DNA of 64,000 bases from Pseudomonas psychrophila (lineage in GTDB: Bacteria > Pseudomonadota > Gammaproteobacteria > Pseudomonadales > Pseudomonadaceae), in NCBI RefSeq assembly GCF_001043005.1, contig NZ_JYKZ01000001.1, positions 868,001 through 932,000 on the forward strand, read 5' to 3'. Below are positions 10,761 through 21,837 of the stretch, piece by piece. The notes beneath the pieces were generated by a model, which made no database searches, had not been told where the DNA came from, and saw nothing but the letters and a program-made list of their open reading frames with translations. Every line of letters begins with the position of its first letter. Position 1 is the first letter of the stretch. Made by a program: the position numbers and the translations under genes.

Positions 10761-11252
10761 TCACTCGACGGCGGACGCTTCGATCTTATCCAGGTGCGGC
10801 GCCTTGCCATTACAGCGGCGCTGATCCTGACGCTGGGCTACCTCTTGTACCTCACGGCGAGTGACAAGATCAGCCAAGCTGATACCGCTGAGAAAATCGT
10901 GTATTTGCAAGCTGAGGTCACACCACAGGTGGTGGGTCAGGCAGGTGTCACCGGCATGGCAGTCGCCAAGACCCTGGCAACGCGTTGCGTCGACTGACTC
11001 GTTCACGGCATCAATAACCTGAGCCACCTGAATGCTTTGCATCTCGCGTGACAGCTGATAGCCGCCACCCGGGCCACGCACGCTGGAAACCAGGCTGCTG
11101 CGGCGCAATTTGGCAAACAGTTGCTCAAGGTAGGAAAGAGAGATGCCTTGGCGCTCGGAAATATCGGCCAGGGACACCGGCCCGTGCTGTGCGTGCAACG
11201 CCAAATCGAGCATTGCAGTTACGGCGTAACGGCCTTTTGTAGTCAGTCTCAT
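10761..11252 (-). CDS. iscR: Fe-S cluster regulator IscR
   Basis: Rrf2-family winged-helix regulator. With a [2Fe-2S] cluster it represses its own operon, and without one it activates other genes. The 163-aa protein begins [19 protein letters not shown] and keeps the three cluster cysteines with C-x5-C-x5-C spacing ([15 protein letters not shown]). Matching operators overlap its promoter. Confidence 0.97.
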   Translation of the reverse strand: MRLTTKGRYAVTAMLDLALHAQHGPVSLADISERQGISLSYLEQLFAKLRRSSLVSSVRGPGGGYQLSREMQSIQVAQVIDAVNESVDATRCQGLGDCHAGDTCLTHHLWCDLSLQIHDFLSGISLADLVTRREVQEVAQRQDQRRCNGKAPHLDKIEASAVE

Positions 11253-11284
11253 GGACAGGTACCACGGAATTCGGAATGGAAGCG

Positions 11285-11342
11285 AGTATGCTATTCCCGA
11301 CTATTTAAGTCAACTATTAGACCTAGTACTTTAGTCGGGATT
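11285..11342 (-). promoter_or_regulatory. isc operon promoter with type 1 IscR operator(s)
   Basis: On the minus strand a sigma70-like promoter reads TTGACT (11308-11313), 17-bp spacer, CATACT (11285-11290). It is covered by a sequence matching the known type 1 IscR site (ATA..YGACT, four A/T-rich bases, AGTCRR): ATAGTTGACT, TAAA, TAGTCGGGAAT at 11293-11317. Upstream at 11322-11342 a second, less perfect copy starts CCCGACTAAAGTACTAGG. The -35 element lies inside the operator, which explains repression by holo-IscR. Confidence 0.8.
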
Positions 11343-11405
11343 ACCCGCAAAAGAGCGCGCGCATTGTAGCAGGGTCTGCGACGTAATGGCACATGAAGCA
11401 TCTAG

Positions 11406-11492
11406 TGCGGGAGCGAGCCTGATCACGATGGCCGCATCTCGACCGCCCCAAAGATCGCAGCGCCAGCATCGCGAGCAGGCTCGCCCCCACAG
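11406..11492. repeat. REP-type inverted pair (REPIN-like)
   Basis: Two inverted copies of the GCGAGCCTG/CAGGCTCGC core (GCGGGAGCGAGCCTGATC and GCGAGCAGGCTCGCCCCCAC) flank a GC-rich spacer in the iscR-cysE gap. This is the classic Pseudomonas extragenic palindrome. Confidence 0.7.
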
Positions 11493-11502
11493 CACCCAGA
11501 AC

Positions 11503-12282
11503 CTAGACCGCCTTGCTTTCGTCCTTGTCTTTTACACAGGCAAAGTCTTCTTCGCGCAGCTCAGGCAGATCTTTCGCACAGTAAGGACTGCCCAGATCCT
11601 TGAGCGCACCGCACATACCATCCAACTTGCCGTCGACCGCCTGCAAGTGATCCAGCAGTTGAGCAATGGCGCGCGCCACCGGATCCGGCATATCTTCACT
11701 GACGCCATAGGCATCAAAACCGATCTTCTCGGCCATCGCTTTGCGCTTGGCTTCGGTCTCATCGTCACTTTTGAAAATGATTCGACCCGGAATACCGACA
11801 ACCGTTGCGCCGGCCGGCACCGCCTTGGTCACTACCGCATTGGAGCCGACTTTCGCCCCCGCTCCCACCGTGAACGGACCCAGCACCTTGGCGCCCGCCC
11901 CGACCACAACCCCATCTTCGAGCGTCGGGTGGCGCTTGCCCTTGTTCCAGCTTGTGCCGCCAAGCGTCACACCCTGGTACAGGGTCACGTCATCACCTAT
12001 TTCCGCGGTTTCACCAATCACAATCCCCATCCCGTGATCGATGAAAAAACGACGCCCGACCTTCGCCCCCGGGTGAATTTCAATTCCGGTCAGCCATCGC
12101 CCGAAGTTTGACACCAGGCGGGCCAGCCACTTCCAGCCGGCATGCCACAACAGCGCCGACAAACGATGAATCCAGATCGCATGCATCCCCGGATAGCACG
12201 TCAACACCTCGAAAGCATTGCGCGCCGCGGGATCACGATGAAACACACTTTGGATATCTTCACGCAGACGCTCAAACATCAT
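11503..12282 (-). CDS. cysE: Serine O-acetyltransferase
   Basis: Acetylates L-serine to O-acetylserine, the first step of cysteine synthesis. This fits its place upstream of the Fe-S genes that consume cysteine sulfur. The 259-aa protein has the left-handed beta-helix hexapeptide repeats ([32 protein letters not shown]) with conserved active-site His. The C-terminal tail (after about residue 200) is longer than the core family and Asp/Lys-rich. It starts by TAATG overlap with the trmJ stop. Confidence 0.95.
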   Translation of the reverse strand: MMFERLREDIQSVFHRDPAARNAFEVLTCYPGMHAIWIHRLSALLWHAGWKWLARLVSNFGRWLTGIEIHPGAKVGRRFFIDHGMGIVIGETAEIGDDVTLYQGVTLGGTSWNKGKRHPTLEDGVVVGAGAKVLGPFTVGAGAKVGSNAVVTKAVPAGATVVGIPGRIIFKSDDETEAKRKAMAEKIGFDAYGVSEDMPDPVARAIAQLLDHLQAVDGKLDGMCGALKDLGSPYCAKDLPELREEDFACVKDKDESKAV

Positions 12283-13052
12283 TAATCCTTGCGCTTGAGC
12301 AGCTCGCCACGGGCTGCTTTCTGGGTTTCGGTGAGAATGCCACGCAAAATATTCATCTCCGCACGACTGACAGCGCTGCGCCCGTAGAGTCGACGCAGAC
12401 GAGCCATCAGGTGGCGCGGCTTTTCCGGATCCATGAATTCAATGGCCACCAGGGTTTGCTCAAGGTGCTCGTAAAAGCGCTCCAGCTCGTCCATGGTCGC
12501 CAGTTCGCCACTTTTGGTGGACGCCACTTCCTCTTTTTCGATCTTGCTCGGCTGCCCCTGGCTCGCGAGCCAGGCCATGCGAATTTCGTAACTCAGCACC
12601 TGCACAGCCGCACCCAGATTCAGAGAGCTGAATTCAGGGTCGGAAGGGATATGCACGTGAAAGTGACAGCGTTGCAACTCTTCATTGGTCAGGCCGGAGT
12701 CCTCACGACCAAACACCAACGCGATTTCAGCACCTTGAGCTGCCTCCTCGACCACTTTCTGCCCGCACTCGCGCGGGTCCAGCAGCGGCCAGGGGATACG
12801 GCGATCACGAGCACTGGTACCCAGCACCAGATTGCAGCCCACCAAGGCATCCTCTAGGGTCGCGACTACTTGAGCATTTTCGAGAATGTCACCCGCACCT
12901 GACGCCCGCGCATCGGCTTCATGGTGTGGAAACAACCTTGGCTCCACCAGAACCAGCCGCGACAACCCCATGTTTTTCATGGCACGCGCAGCACCGCCGA
13001 TGTTCCCGGGATGGCTGGTATTGACCAGAACGACACGAATATTAGGCAACAA
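12282..13052 (-). CDS. trmJ: tRNA (Cm32/Um32) 2'-O-methyltransferase TrmJ
   Basis: SPOUT-fold enzyme that methylates the ribose of nucleotide 32 in the tRNA anticodon loop. The 256-aa protein has the SPOUT N-terminal motif [19 protein letters not shown] and the knot region [19 protein letters not shown], followed by [15 protein letters not shown]. It lies divergent from suhB, as in other Pseudomonas genomes. Confidence 0.95.
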   Translation of the reverse strand: MLPNIRVVLVNTSHPGNIGGAARAMKNMGLSRLVLVEPRLFPHHEADARASGAGDILENAQVVATLEDALVGCNLVLGTSARDRRIPWPLLDPRECGQKVVEEAAQGAEIALVFGREDSGLTNEELQRCHFHVHIPSDPEFSSLNLGAAVQVLSYEIRMAWLASQGQPSKIEKEEVASTKSGELATMDELERFYEHLEQTLVAIEFMDPEKPRHLMARLRRLYGRSAVSRAEMNILRGILTETQKAARGELLKRKD

Positions 13053-13196
13053 AGGAAGCGCTCACAGGCCAACAAAAGGGAGCAAATCTTACCTAAGCAA
13101 AACGCCATAAGCTACGAAAGCTAACGCAAACCTTCATCTCACAAAGTTTTCTGATAGAATATTCGGCTTTCTTTAACAACCTTAGGTGAAACGTCC

Positions 13197-14012
13197 ATGC
13201 AGCCCATGCTGAATATCGCGCTGCGCGCCGCCCGCAGCGCCAGTGAATTGATTTTCCGCTCCATCGAGCGCCTGGATACCATCAAGGTTGACGAAAAAGA
13301 CGCCAAGGATTACGTCTCTGAAGTCGATCGTGCTGCTGAACAGAAAATCATCGACGCCCTGCGCAAGGCCTACCCGACGCACGGCATCCTCGGTGAAGAA
13401 ACCGGTATGCACCCAGGCAGCGGTGAAGGTGAAGACTACCTGTGGATCATCGACCCACTGGATGGCACCACCAACTTCCTGCGCGGCGTTCCACACTTCG
13501 CCGTCAGCATCGCCTGCAAATACCGTGGTCGCCTTGAGCACGCAGTGGTTCTCGACCCGGTTCGCCAGGAAGAATTCACCGCCAGCCGTGGTCGCGGCGC
13601 CCAACTCAACGGTCGCCGTCTGCGCGTAAGCGGTCGCACTAGCCTTGAAGGCGCCCTGCTGGGTACCGGCTTCCCGTTCCGCGACAACCAAATGGACAAC
13701 CTGGAAAACTACCTGGGCATGTTCCGCAGCCTGGTTGGCCAGACTGCCGGTATCCGCCGCGCAGGCGCAGCTAGCCTGGACCTGGCTTACGTTGCAGCCG
13801 GTCGTTTTGACGCATTCTGGGAGTCGGGCCTGTCCGAGTGGGACATGGCTGCAGGCGCATTGCTGATTCAAGAAGCAGGCGGCTTGGTCAGCGACTTCAC
13901 CGGCAGCCACGATTTCCTTGAAAAAGGTCACATCGTTGCCGGTAACACCAAGTGCTTCAAAGCTGTTCTGACTGCAATCCAGCCACACCTGCCGGCTTCG
14001 CTGAAACGCTAA
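13197..14012 (+). CDS. suhB: Inositol-1-monophosphatase / Nus factor SuhB
   Basis: Mg-dependent inositol monophosphatase that also joins the rRNA antitermination complex in enterobacteria and regulates virulence traits in Pseudomonas. The 271-aa protein contains the metal-binding motifs GEETG, IDPLDGTTNFLRGVPHFAVS and the C-terminal SEWDMAAGALLIQEAGG. A possible promoter with -10 TAGAAT lies at 13155-13160; the -35 is weak. A strong terminator follows. Confidence 0.96.
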   Translation: MQPMLNIALRAARSASELIFRSIERLDTIKVDEKDAKDYVSEVDRAAEQKIIDALRKAYPTHGILGEETGMHPGSGEGEDYLWIIDPLDGTTNFLRGVPHFAVSIACKYRGRLEHAVVLDPVRQEEFTASRGRGAQLNGRRLRVSGRTSLEGALLGTGFPFRDNQMDNLENYLGMFRSLVGQTAGIRRAGAASLDLAYVAAGRFDAFWESGLSEWDMAAGALLIQEAGGLVSDFTGSHDFLEKGHIVAGNTKCFKAVLTAIQPHLPASLKR

Positions 14013-14027
14013 GCGAAACCCGCAGAC

Positions 14028-14058
14028 AAAAAAAGCACCCCTCGGGGTGCTTTTTTTT
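14028..14058 (+). terminator. Bidirectional rho-independent terminator after suhB
   Basis: Stem GCACCCC/GGGGTGC with a 2-nt loop, flanked by an A-run on the left and eight T residues on the right. It lies 16 bp past the suhB stop and could also act on the convergent gene. Confidence 0.9.
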
Positions 14059-14132
14059 GGCCTGAAAATAGTGCCACTACCAACTGAAAAACCGTTGCAG
14101 CTGACGAGTAGTGCCCCCAAGCCCCACACCTA

Positions 14133-14660
14133 TCAATTCAGAATCAGCTTACCTTCTTTATCCACCGCAATTTCATTGCCCGGCTCGTGATCCATCCGCA
14201 CCTTGCCTTCTTTGCCGTTGAGCGAATAACGCACGTCATACCCGACAACCTTGCTGCTGATGTCATTGACCGTATTACAGCGCGTCTGGGTCGTGGTGTA
14301 GGTATCACGCTCCTGCATGCCTTCCTGAACCTTATTGCCGGCGTAACCGCCACCCACCGCACCAGCAACCGTAGCAATCTTCTTACCGGTACCACCACCC
14401 ACCTGGTTACCCAGCAAACCGCCCGCCACAGCACCGATCACGCTGCCGACGATCTGATGCTGATCCTTGACCGGCGCCTGGCGCGTCACAGTCACATCCT
14501 TGCACACCTCACGCGGCGTTTTGACCTGCTGGTTGACTGGCACAACGGCCAGCACCTGCGCAGACTCAGGGCCTTTAACCAAGCTGTAAGTGGCAAAAGC
14601 ACCACCGGCTGTAACACCGACAGCACCCAGCACAGCACCTACCAGCAATGACTTGTTCAC
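14133..14660 (-). CDS. Glycine-zipper 2TM-domain envelope protein
   Basis: Function unknown. The 175-aa protein has an N-terminal signal/anchor helix (SLLVGAVLGAVGVTAGG) and a central glycine zipper, GSVIGAVAGGLLGNQ followed by IATVAGAVGGGYAGNK. This arrangement is typical of SlyB/YcfJ-like envelope proteins that insert in a membrane. A basic/acidic C-terminal domain (VVGYDVRYSLNGKEGKV) follows. No lipobox Cys is evident. It is monocistronic, between two terminators. Confidence 0.85.
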   Translation of the reverse strand: MNKSLLVGAVLGAVGVTAGGAFATYSLVKGPESAQVLAVVPVNQQVKTPREVCKDVTVTRQAPVKDQHQIVGSVIGAVAGGLLGNQVGGGTGKKIATVAGAVGGGYAGNKVQEGMQERDTYTTTQTRCNTVNDISSKVVGYDVRYSLNGKEGKVRMDHEPGNEIAVDKEGKLILN

Positions 14661-14720
14661 GTGAACCTCCAGACCATCATACGTAGGGACAATCCCACAT
14701 CAATCCTAGCCTTGGAGCAC

Positions 14721-14754
14721 AAAAAAAGGCGCGAGTTCAATACTCGCGCCTTTT
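14721..14754. terminator. Terminator between secF and the glycine-zipper gene
   Basis: Inverted repeat AAAAGGCGCGAGT / ACTCGCGCCTTTT around a 5-nt loop, with A-run on one side and T-run on the other. It can act in either direction. On the minus strand it follows secF. Confidence 0.85.
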
Positions 14755-14781
14755 AAGTGACAACCTGCTTATAACCAGAGG

Positions 14782-15696
14782 TTATGGACGATCGTCGATC
14801 TCTTTCTCGCTCGCCACCGGCGGGATCAAGTCTTCCGCACTGAGGTTCAGCCAGATCAGCACCACGTTCGCGATATAAATCGACGAGTAGGTACCCGCCA
14901 ATACACCCACGAACAGTGCAATCGAGAAGCCCCACAAGTTATCGCCACCGAAGATCAACAGTGCCGCAATCGCCAACAAGGTGGAGATCGAGGTCGCCAT
15001 GGTGCGCAACAGGGTTTGCGTGGTCGAAATGTTGATGTTATCGATCAGGCTGGCCTTGCGCAGCACCCGGAAGTTCTCGCGAACCCGGTCGAATACCACG
15101 ATGGTGTCGTTGAGCGAGTAACCGATGATCGCCAGCACCGCCGCCAATACCGTCAGGTCGAAGGTGATCTGGAACCAGGACAGGATACCCATGGTCACGA
15201 TCACGTCGTGAACCAGAGAGACAATCGCACCGACTGCGAACTTCCACTGAAAGCGGAACGCGAGATAAAGCATGATGCCGCCAAGCGCCATCAGCATGCC
15301 GAGGCCGCCCTGGTCACGCAGCTCTTCACCTACTTGCGGCCCAACGAACTCAACGCGCTTGATGACCGCCGGATTAGCCGTATCGGCCTGACCCAGCGCA
15401 GCTGCTACCTTGTTACCCAGCAACGGATCGTCGCCAGGCATGCGCACCAACAGGTCGGTGGTCGCACCAAAGCTCTGTACCACAGCGTCATGAAAACCGG
15501 CCGAAGCCAGCTCCGTACGCACCTTGGTCAGATCAGCCGGCTTCTCGTAGGTCAGCTCGATAAGCGTACCGCCGGTGAAGTCCAGGCCGTAGTTCATGCC
15601 CTTGTGGAACATGCTGAACAAGGCCAGCACGGTAAGCAGCACAGTGACGCCGAACGCAACGTTGCGAACGCCCATGAAATTGATTGTACGTAACAT
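14782..15696 (-). CDS. secF: Protein translocase subunit SecF
   Basis: RND-like membrane partner of SecD that uses the proton gradient to drive late protein export through SecYEG. The 304-aa protein begins with TM1 (VAFGVTVLLTVLALFSMF) and the motif YGLDFTGGTLIELTYEKP. Five further helices follow, with the conserved GYSLNDTIVVFDRVRENFR. It lies 9 bp after secD. Confidence 0.96.
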   Translation of the reverse strand: MLRTINFMGVRNVAFGVTVLLTVLALFSMFHKGMNYGLDFTGGTLIELTYEKPADLTKVRTELASAGFHDAVVQSFGATTDLLVRMPGDDPLLGNKVAAALGQADTANPAVIKRVEFVGPQVGEELRDQGGLGMLMALGGIMLYLAFRFQWKFAVGAIVSLVHDVIVTMGILSWFQITFDLTVLAAVLAIIGYSLNDTIVVFDRVRENFRVLRKASLIDNINISTTQTLLRTMATSISTLLAIAALLIFGGDNLWGFSIALFVGVLAGTYSSIYIANVVLIWLNLSAEDLIPPVASEKEIDDRP

Positions 15697-15705
15697 GGCA
15701 GCCCC

Positions 15706-17577
15706 TTAAATCCACAACTTCTTGAAGTCCCGACCGCCATACACCAGGTTAACCAGTGCGCGGGTGACCATAATGGCCGTGAACATCGAGGTAAAGATCC
15801 CGAGAGACATGGTCACCGCAAAGCCTTTGACCGGCCCGGTACCCATGGCGAACAGAATCCCGCCGACCAACAGGGTTGTCAGGTTGGAGTCGACAATCGC
15901 CGTAAAGGCACGACTGAAGCCTTCATTGATAGCCCGTTGCACGGTCATGCCATTGGCAATCTCTTCACGTATACGCGAGAAGATCAGTACGTTGGCATCG
16001 ACCGCCATACCCATCGTCAACACGATACCGGCAATACCCGGCAGGGTCAGGGTTGCACCCAGCACCGACATCAGGGCCAGCAGCAAGACCATGTTGCCCG
16101 CAAGTGCCACCGTCGCGATCACACCAAAGAAGCGGTAGATGGCGATGATGAAGATGGACACGAACAGCATGCCCCACAGCGATGCATCGATACCCTTGGT
16201 GATGTTGTCAGCACCCAGGCTTGGACCAATGGTGCGCTCTTCAGCGAAGTACATTGGCGCCGCCAGACCACCGGCACGCAACAGCAATGCAAGCTCGGAA
16301 GCCTCACCCTGGCCATTCAGGCCGGTAATCCGGAACTGACTGCCCAGCGGCGACTGGATGGTCGCCAGACTGATGATTTTTTTCTCTTCCTTGAACGCCT
16401 GAACCGGCACGTCCTTCTCGACACCATCAACCACTTTCTTGGTGTAAGTCGTCACCGGCTTCTGCTCGATGAAGATTACCGCCATGCTGCGGCCAACGTT
16501 GCTGCGCGTCGAACGGCTCATCAACTCGCCGCCATGACCATCAAGCTTGATGTTCACCTGCGGACGGCCGTGCTCGTCAAAGCCTGCCTGAGCATCGGTC
16601 ACCTGGTCACCGGTGATGATCAGGCCACGCTCGATTTGCGCGGTCGGACGATTGCCTTCACGGAACTCAAAGGTTTCAGACGTGGCCTTGGACGCACCCG
16701 GCTCGGCAGCCAGACGGAACTCAAGGTTGGCCGTCTTACCCAGGATACGCTTGGCTTCGGCAGTATCTTGTACGCCTGGCAGCTCAACCACGATGCGGTT
16801 GGCACCCTGACGCTGAACCAAAGGCTCGGCAACACCCAACTCGTTAACCCGGTTACGGACGGTTGTCAGGTTTTGCTTGATGGAATATTCGCGGATTTCC
16901 GCCAGCTTGGCCGGGGTCATCGCCAGACGCAGAACCGGCTGGCCGTTAAGGTCTGCAGCGGTAATGTCGAAGTCATTGAAGCTCTTGCGAATCAGGCCAC
17001 GCGCTTGCTCACGGGTAGCTTCATCAGTGAAGCCCAATTGAATGGCACCGTTGAGTTGCGGCAGGCTGCGATAGCGCACTTTCTCTTTGCGCAGCAAGCT
17101 TTTGACATCGCCTTCGTACACTTTCATGCGTGCATCGACCGCTTTGTCCATGTCCACTTCCAACAGGAAGTGCACACCACCCGACAAGTCCAGACCCAGC
17201 TTCATTGGGTGAGCACCCAGACTACGCAACCATTGCGGCGTGGTCTGTGCCAGGTTGAGCGCTACGACATAGTCGTCACCCAGAGCCTTGCGTACCACAT
17301 CCTTGGCTGGCAGCTGGTCGTCTTTCTTGACCAGGCGCAGCAAGCCACCTTTGCCATTCTGTGCCAGAGAGGCGCCTTTGACGGCAATACCTGCATCCGT
17401 CAACGCTTTGCTTGCGCGATCCAGATCAGCTTGTGTGACCTGCAGGGCCGTGCTCGCACCAGACACTTGAATGGCCGGATCATCAGGGTACAGATTGGGA
17501 GCGGAATAAATAAAACCGATCGCCAGCACCGCCAGGATCAGTAGGTATTTCCACAGAGGGTATTTGTTCAGCATCAA
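15706..17577 (-). CDS. secD: Protein translocase subunit SecD
   Basis: Inner-membrane subunit with a large periplasmic domain that pulls exported proteins across. The 623-aa protein has TM1 near residues 8-26, the motif GLDLSGGVHFLLEVD, a beta-rich periplasmic P1 domain (residues about 30-440), then five TM helices with GMAVDANVLIFSRIREE. Length matches gamma-proteobacterial SecD. It is downstream of yajC, with a GC-rich hairpin in the gap. Confidence 0.97.
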   Translation of the reverse strand: MMLNKYPLWKYLLILAVLAIGFIYSAPNLYPDDPAIQVSGASTALQVTQADLDRASKALTDAGIAVKGASLAQNGKGGLLRLVKKDDQLPAKDVVRKALGDDYVVALNLAQTTPQWLRSLGAHPMKLGLDLSGGVHFLLEVDMDKAVDARMKVYEGDVKSLLRKEKVRYRSLPQLNGAIQLGFTDEATREQARGLIRKSFNDFDITAADLNGQPVLRLAMTPAKLAEIREYSIKQNLTTVRNRVNELGVAEPLVQRQGANRIVVELPGVQDTAEAKRILGKTANLEFRLAAEPGASKATSETFEFREGNRPTAQIERGLIITGDQVTDAQAGFDEHGRPQVNIKLDGHGGELMSRSTRSNVGRSMAVIFIEQKPVTTYTKKVVDGVEKDVPVQAFKEEKKIISLATIQSPLGSQFRITGLNGQGEASELALLLRAGGLAAPMYFAEERTIGPSLGADNITKGIDASLWGMLFVSIFIIAIYRFFGVIATVALAGNMVLLLALMSVLGATLTLPGIAGIVLTMGMAVDANVLIFSRIREEIANGMTVQRAINEGFSRAFTAIVDSNLTTLLVGGILFAMGTGPVKGFAVTMSLGIFTSMFTAIMVTRALVNLVYGGRDFKKLWI

Positions 17578-17598
17578 TCACGCCGCCCGCTTAAAACG

Positions 17599-17619
17599 CG
17601 GGGCGCCTTGCGCGCCCCG
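17599..17619 (-). other. GC hairpin upstream of secD
   Basis: Perfect 8-bp stem CGGGGCGC/GCGCCCCG with a 5-nt loop in the yajC-secD spacer, ending about 21 bp before the secD start. There is no U-run. It may be an mRNA structure affecting secD translation or a weak attenuator. Confidence 0.45.
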
Positions 17620-17640
17620 TCGATTGTTAAAAGTTGAAAC

Positions 17641-17979
17641 TTAGATCGCTTTCAGCGTGCCTTTAGGCAACGTGGCTGCAACAGAGCCTTTCTGAATTTT
17701 CAACTCGACAGTGTCAGACACTTCGATCACAACAAAAGCGTCAGAAACCTTGACGATCTTGCCGGCGATGCCGCCAGTCGTCACGATCTCGTCGCCTTTT
17801 TGCAGGTTACCCAAAAGGGCTTTCTGCTCTTTGGCGCGCTTGGCCTGTGGACGCCAGATCATCAGGTAGAAGATGACCAGGAAGCCGACCAGGAAAATCC
17901 ATTCAAAACCGCCACCCATAGGGCCAGCAGCGGCAGGTGCAGCAGCGTCCGCGAAAGCGGGAGAGATGAAAAAGCTCAT
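17641..17979 (-). CDS. yajC: Preprotein translocase accessory subunit YajC
   Basis: Small single-span inner-membrane protein of the SecDF-YajC complex. I take the start at 17979 (112 aa, MSFFISPAFADAAAPA). An upstream ATG (17997) would add six residues. The transmembrane helix FEWIFLVGFLVIFYLMIW is followed by RPQAKRAKEQKALL and a small beta domain (VTTGGIAGKIVKVSD). Gene order tgt-yajC-secD-secF is standard. Confidence 0.96.
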   Translation of the reverse strand: MSFFISPAFADAAAPAAAGPMGGGFEWIFLVGFLVIFYLMIWRPQAKRAKEQKALLGNLQKGDEIVTTGGIAGKIVKVSDAFVVIEVSDTVELKIQKGSVAATLPKGTLKAI

Positions 17980-18021
17980 GAAGCACTCCAGTTGCAATAT
18001 TGTTTCTTAAGGGTCCGAAAC

Positions 18022-20210
<2,189 letters not shown>

Positions 20211-20274
20211 GATAGGTTTCGTCTAGCAGGGCCGGGGAGTTTAACGGACTTAGTAAAAATAGACCAATAAGTTG

Positions 20275-20303
20275 TTGACCGACCTAAACCTCATCTCTAT
20301 ACT
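20275..20303 (+). promoter_or_regulatory. tRNA-Leu promoter
   Basis: TTGACC (20275-20280), exactly 17 bp, then TATACT (20298-20303). The mature tRNA begins at 20317, a normal distance for a short 5' leader. It stays upstream of the island, so integration keeps the tRNA expressed. Confidence 0.8.
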
Positions 20304-20316
20304 TCGCCGCCATTGA

Positions 20317-20401
20317 GCCCTGATGGCGGAATTGGTAGACGCGGCGGATTCAAAATCCGTTTTCGAAAGGAGTGGGAGTTCGAGTCTCCCTCGGGGCACC
20401 A
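20317..20401 (+). tRNA. tRNA-Leu (CAA anticodon)
   Basis: 85-nt cloverleaf with acceptor stem GCCCTGA/TCGGGGC, a long type II variable arm, T-arm GGGAGTTCGAGTCTCCC and encoded CCA. The anticodon loop TTCAAAA reads CAA (leucine UUG). Its 3' end is the integration site of the downstream element. Confidence 0.95.
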
Positions 20402-20480
20402 TCTAGCAGTATCTGCAAGTCTCTTACAGGACTCGCAGCACAGGAAAACCGGCCACTGAGCCGGTTTTTTTGTGCCTGAC
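20381..20480 (+). repeat. attL direct repeat (tRNA 3' end plus downstream ~80 bp)
   Basis: Begins CGAGTCTCCCTCGGGGCACC in the tRNA T-arm and runs through the tRNA terminator to TTTGTGCCTGAC. It matches 37430-37527 with few substitutions and one indel. The repeat marks the left boundary of the element. Confidence 0.9.
20446..20471 (+). terminator. tRNA-Leu terminator (left copy)
   Basis: Stem ACCGGC/GCCGGT (20448-20453, 20460-20465), 6-nt loop, followed by seven T residues. An identical hairpin occurs in attR. Confidence 0.85.
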
Positions 20481-20493
20481 GATCTACCCCTGT

Positions 20494-20564
20494 CTATCCC
20501 TATCCGTTGTATCCCTGTATCCCCACTTGTATCCTGAGAAAAATACCGAACTTTGGGATACAAG
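20494..20564. repeat. Candidate integrase arm-type sites, left end
   Basis: The short sequence TATCC(C) recurs in tandem at 20495, 20501, 20510, 20518 and 20530. It includes TGTATCCCCACTTGTATCC (20516-20534), and an inverted GGGATACAAGG sits at 20555-20564 just before the integrase start. Almost the same 19-20-mer occurs inside the right end (37365-37384). This fits arm sites of a tyrosine integrase, which may also repress its own gene. Confidence 0.6.
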
Positions 20565-20565
20565 G

Positions 20566-21807
20566 ATGAAGCGCGCAGACATCAAGCGCCGCCCCCTGGC
20601 CGATACCACGCTGGCCGGGCTGGAGGCAGAGTCAAAAGAATATCGAGAGCTTGATGGAAGCGGTCTCTACTTCCGGGTAAAGCCTGACGGCGGCAAATCC
20701 TGGCAACTGCGCTACAAACGTCCGGCAGGCAATTGGGCCTGGATGGGGCTCGGGGGTTATCCAGAGGTCAGTGGTGCCTTGGCACGAGAGAAAGCTGCTG
20801 AACTACGCAAAGTAGTGAGTAGCGGTGCCGACCCTCTGGAACAGAAACGTTCTGCCAAAGCTGCCATCGACATTGCCAAAGCTCGCACCTTTCGCGCAGC
20901 TGCTGACGCATGGCTCAAGGCCAAAGAAGAAAAAGGCCTGGCACCCTCCACTCTCAACAAGATCCGCACCTACCTCGACAAAGACATACTCCCGGCACTT
21001 GGCGACAAACCTCTCGACGACATCACCCGCACCGATTGCGCCGACCTGCAGGCCAGCATTGAGGCCCGTGACGCCCACAACGTTGCAGAGAAGTGCCGCA
21101 CCTGGGTCAATCAGATCTTTGGCCGGGCCATCGGCCTGGGACTGACAGAGAACGATCCGGGGAGCCGCTTGCGGGATATTGCCGCGCAAGCTCCCAAGAC
21201 CCAGCAACACCCTCACCTCCTCGAGCACGAGCTGGGTGAGTTTCTTCAGGCACTCAAAAACACCCCCAGCAGACTCACCGCTCGCACAGCGGCATGGCTT
21301 TGCCTGTGGACAGCCTCAAGACCGGGCATGGTGCGCTTTGCTGAGTGGAAAGAAATAGACCTTGAGAAAGCCCTGTGGACCACACCGGCAGAGAAAATGA
21401 AGATGCGTAGGGATTTTGTAAGCCCTCTACCCAAGCAGGCTATAGAGGCGCTGAAGGAGCTGCAGGCATTAACCGGCCGTAGTCGGTGGCTATTCCCCGG
21501 AGTCGGCGCAAAGAACCCGACCATCAGCGAAAACACCATCAACAAAGTGTTCTCCACTATTGGCTACAAAGGTCGTCTTGTAGGTCATGGCACTCGACAC
21601 ACCGCGAGCACACTCCTGAGGGAGCATGGCTGGCCAAAAGAGCATGTGGAGGCTCAACTGGCACACAAAGAACAAGGCATCTCCGGGATTTACAACAAGG
21701 CCCAGTATCTCGATAACCGCATCAAAATGATGCAGTGGTACGCCGACCACCTTGAAGAGCTAAGCGCTGGGAATGTGGTGCACGCAGACTTCGGGAAAGC
21801 GATATGA
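20566..21807 (+). CDS. P4-type tyrosine integrase
   Basis: Site-specific recombinase that inserts and excises the element at tRNA-Leu. The 413-aa protein has an N-terminal arm-binding domain (LEAESKEYRELDGSGLYFRV), an SAM-like core-binding domain (about residues 105-190), and the catalytic domain. Catalytic residues read: Arg252 (TASRPGM), His341-x-x-Arg344 (HGTRHTAS), His367 (QLAHKEQ) and Tyr376 (GIYNKAQYL). The start I use follows AAGG very closely; a longer frame beginning at 20470 overlaps attL and is less likely. It is adjacent to attL, the usual place. Confidence 0.95.
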   Translation: MKRADIKRRPLADTTLAGLEAESKEYRELDGSGLYFRVKPDGGKSWQLRYKRPAGNWAWMGLGGYPEVSGALAREKAAELRKVVSSGADPLEQKRSAKAAIDIAKARTFRAAADAWLKAKEEKGLAPSTLNKIRTYLDKDILPALGDKPLDDITRTDCADLQASIEARDAHNVAEKCRTWVNQIFGRAIGLGLTENDPGSRLRDIAAQAPKTQQHPHLLEHELGEFLQALKNTPSRLTARTAAWLCLWTASRPGMVRFAEWKEIDLEKALWTTPAEKMKMRRDFVSPLPKQAIEALKELQALTGRSRWLFPGVGAKNPTISENTINKVFSTIGYKGRLVGHGTRHTASTLLREHGWPKEHVEAQLAHKEQGISGIYNKAQYLDNRIKMMQWYADHLEELSAGNVVHADFGKAI

Positions 21808-21837
21808 ATATACAATCCCTACCTTCCATAAAATCCG

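Noticed and set aside
15937..17544. Long plus-strand frame (535 aa) opposite secD
   Set aside because: Antisense shadow of a highly conserved gene. Protein is rich in Gln/His/Arg, typical of reverse frames in GC-rich coding DNA.
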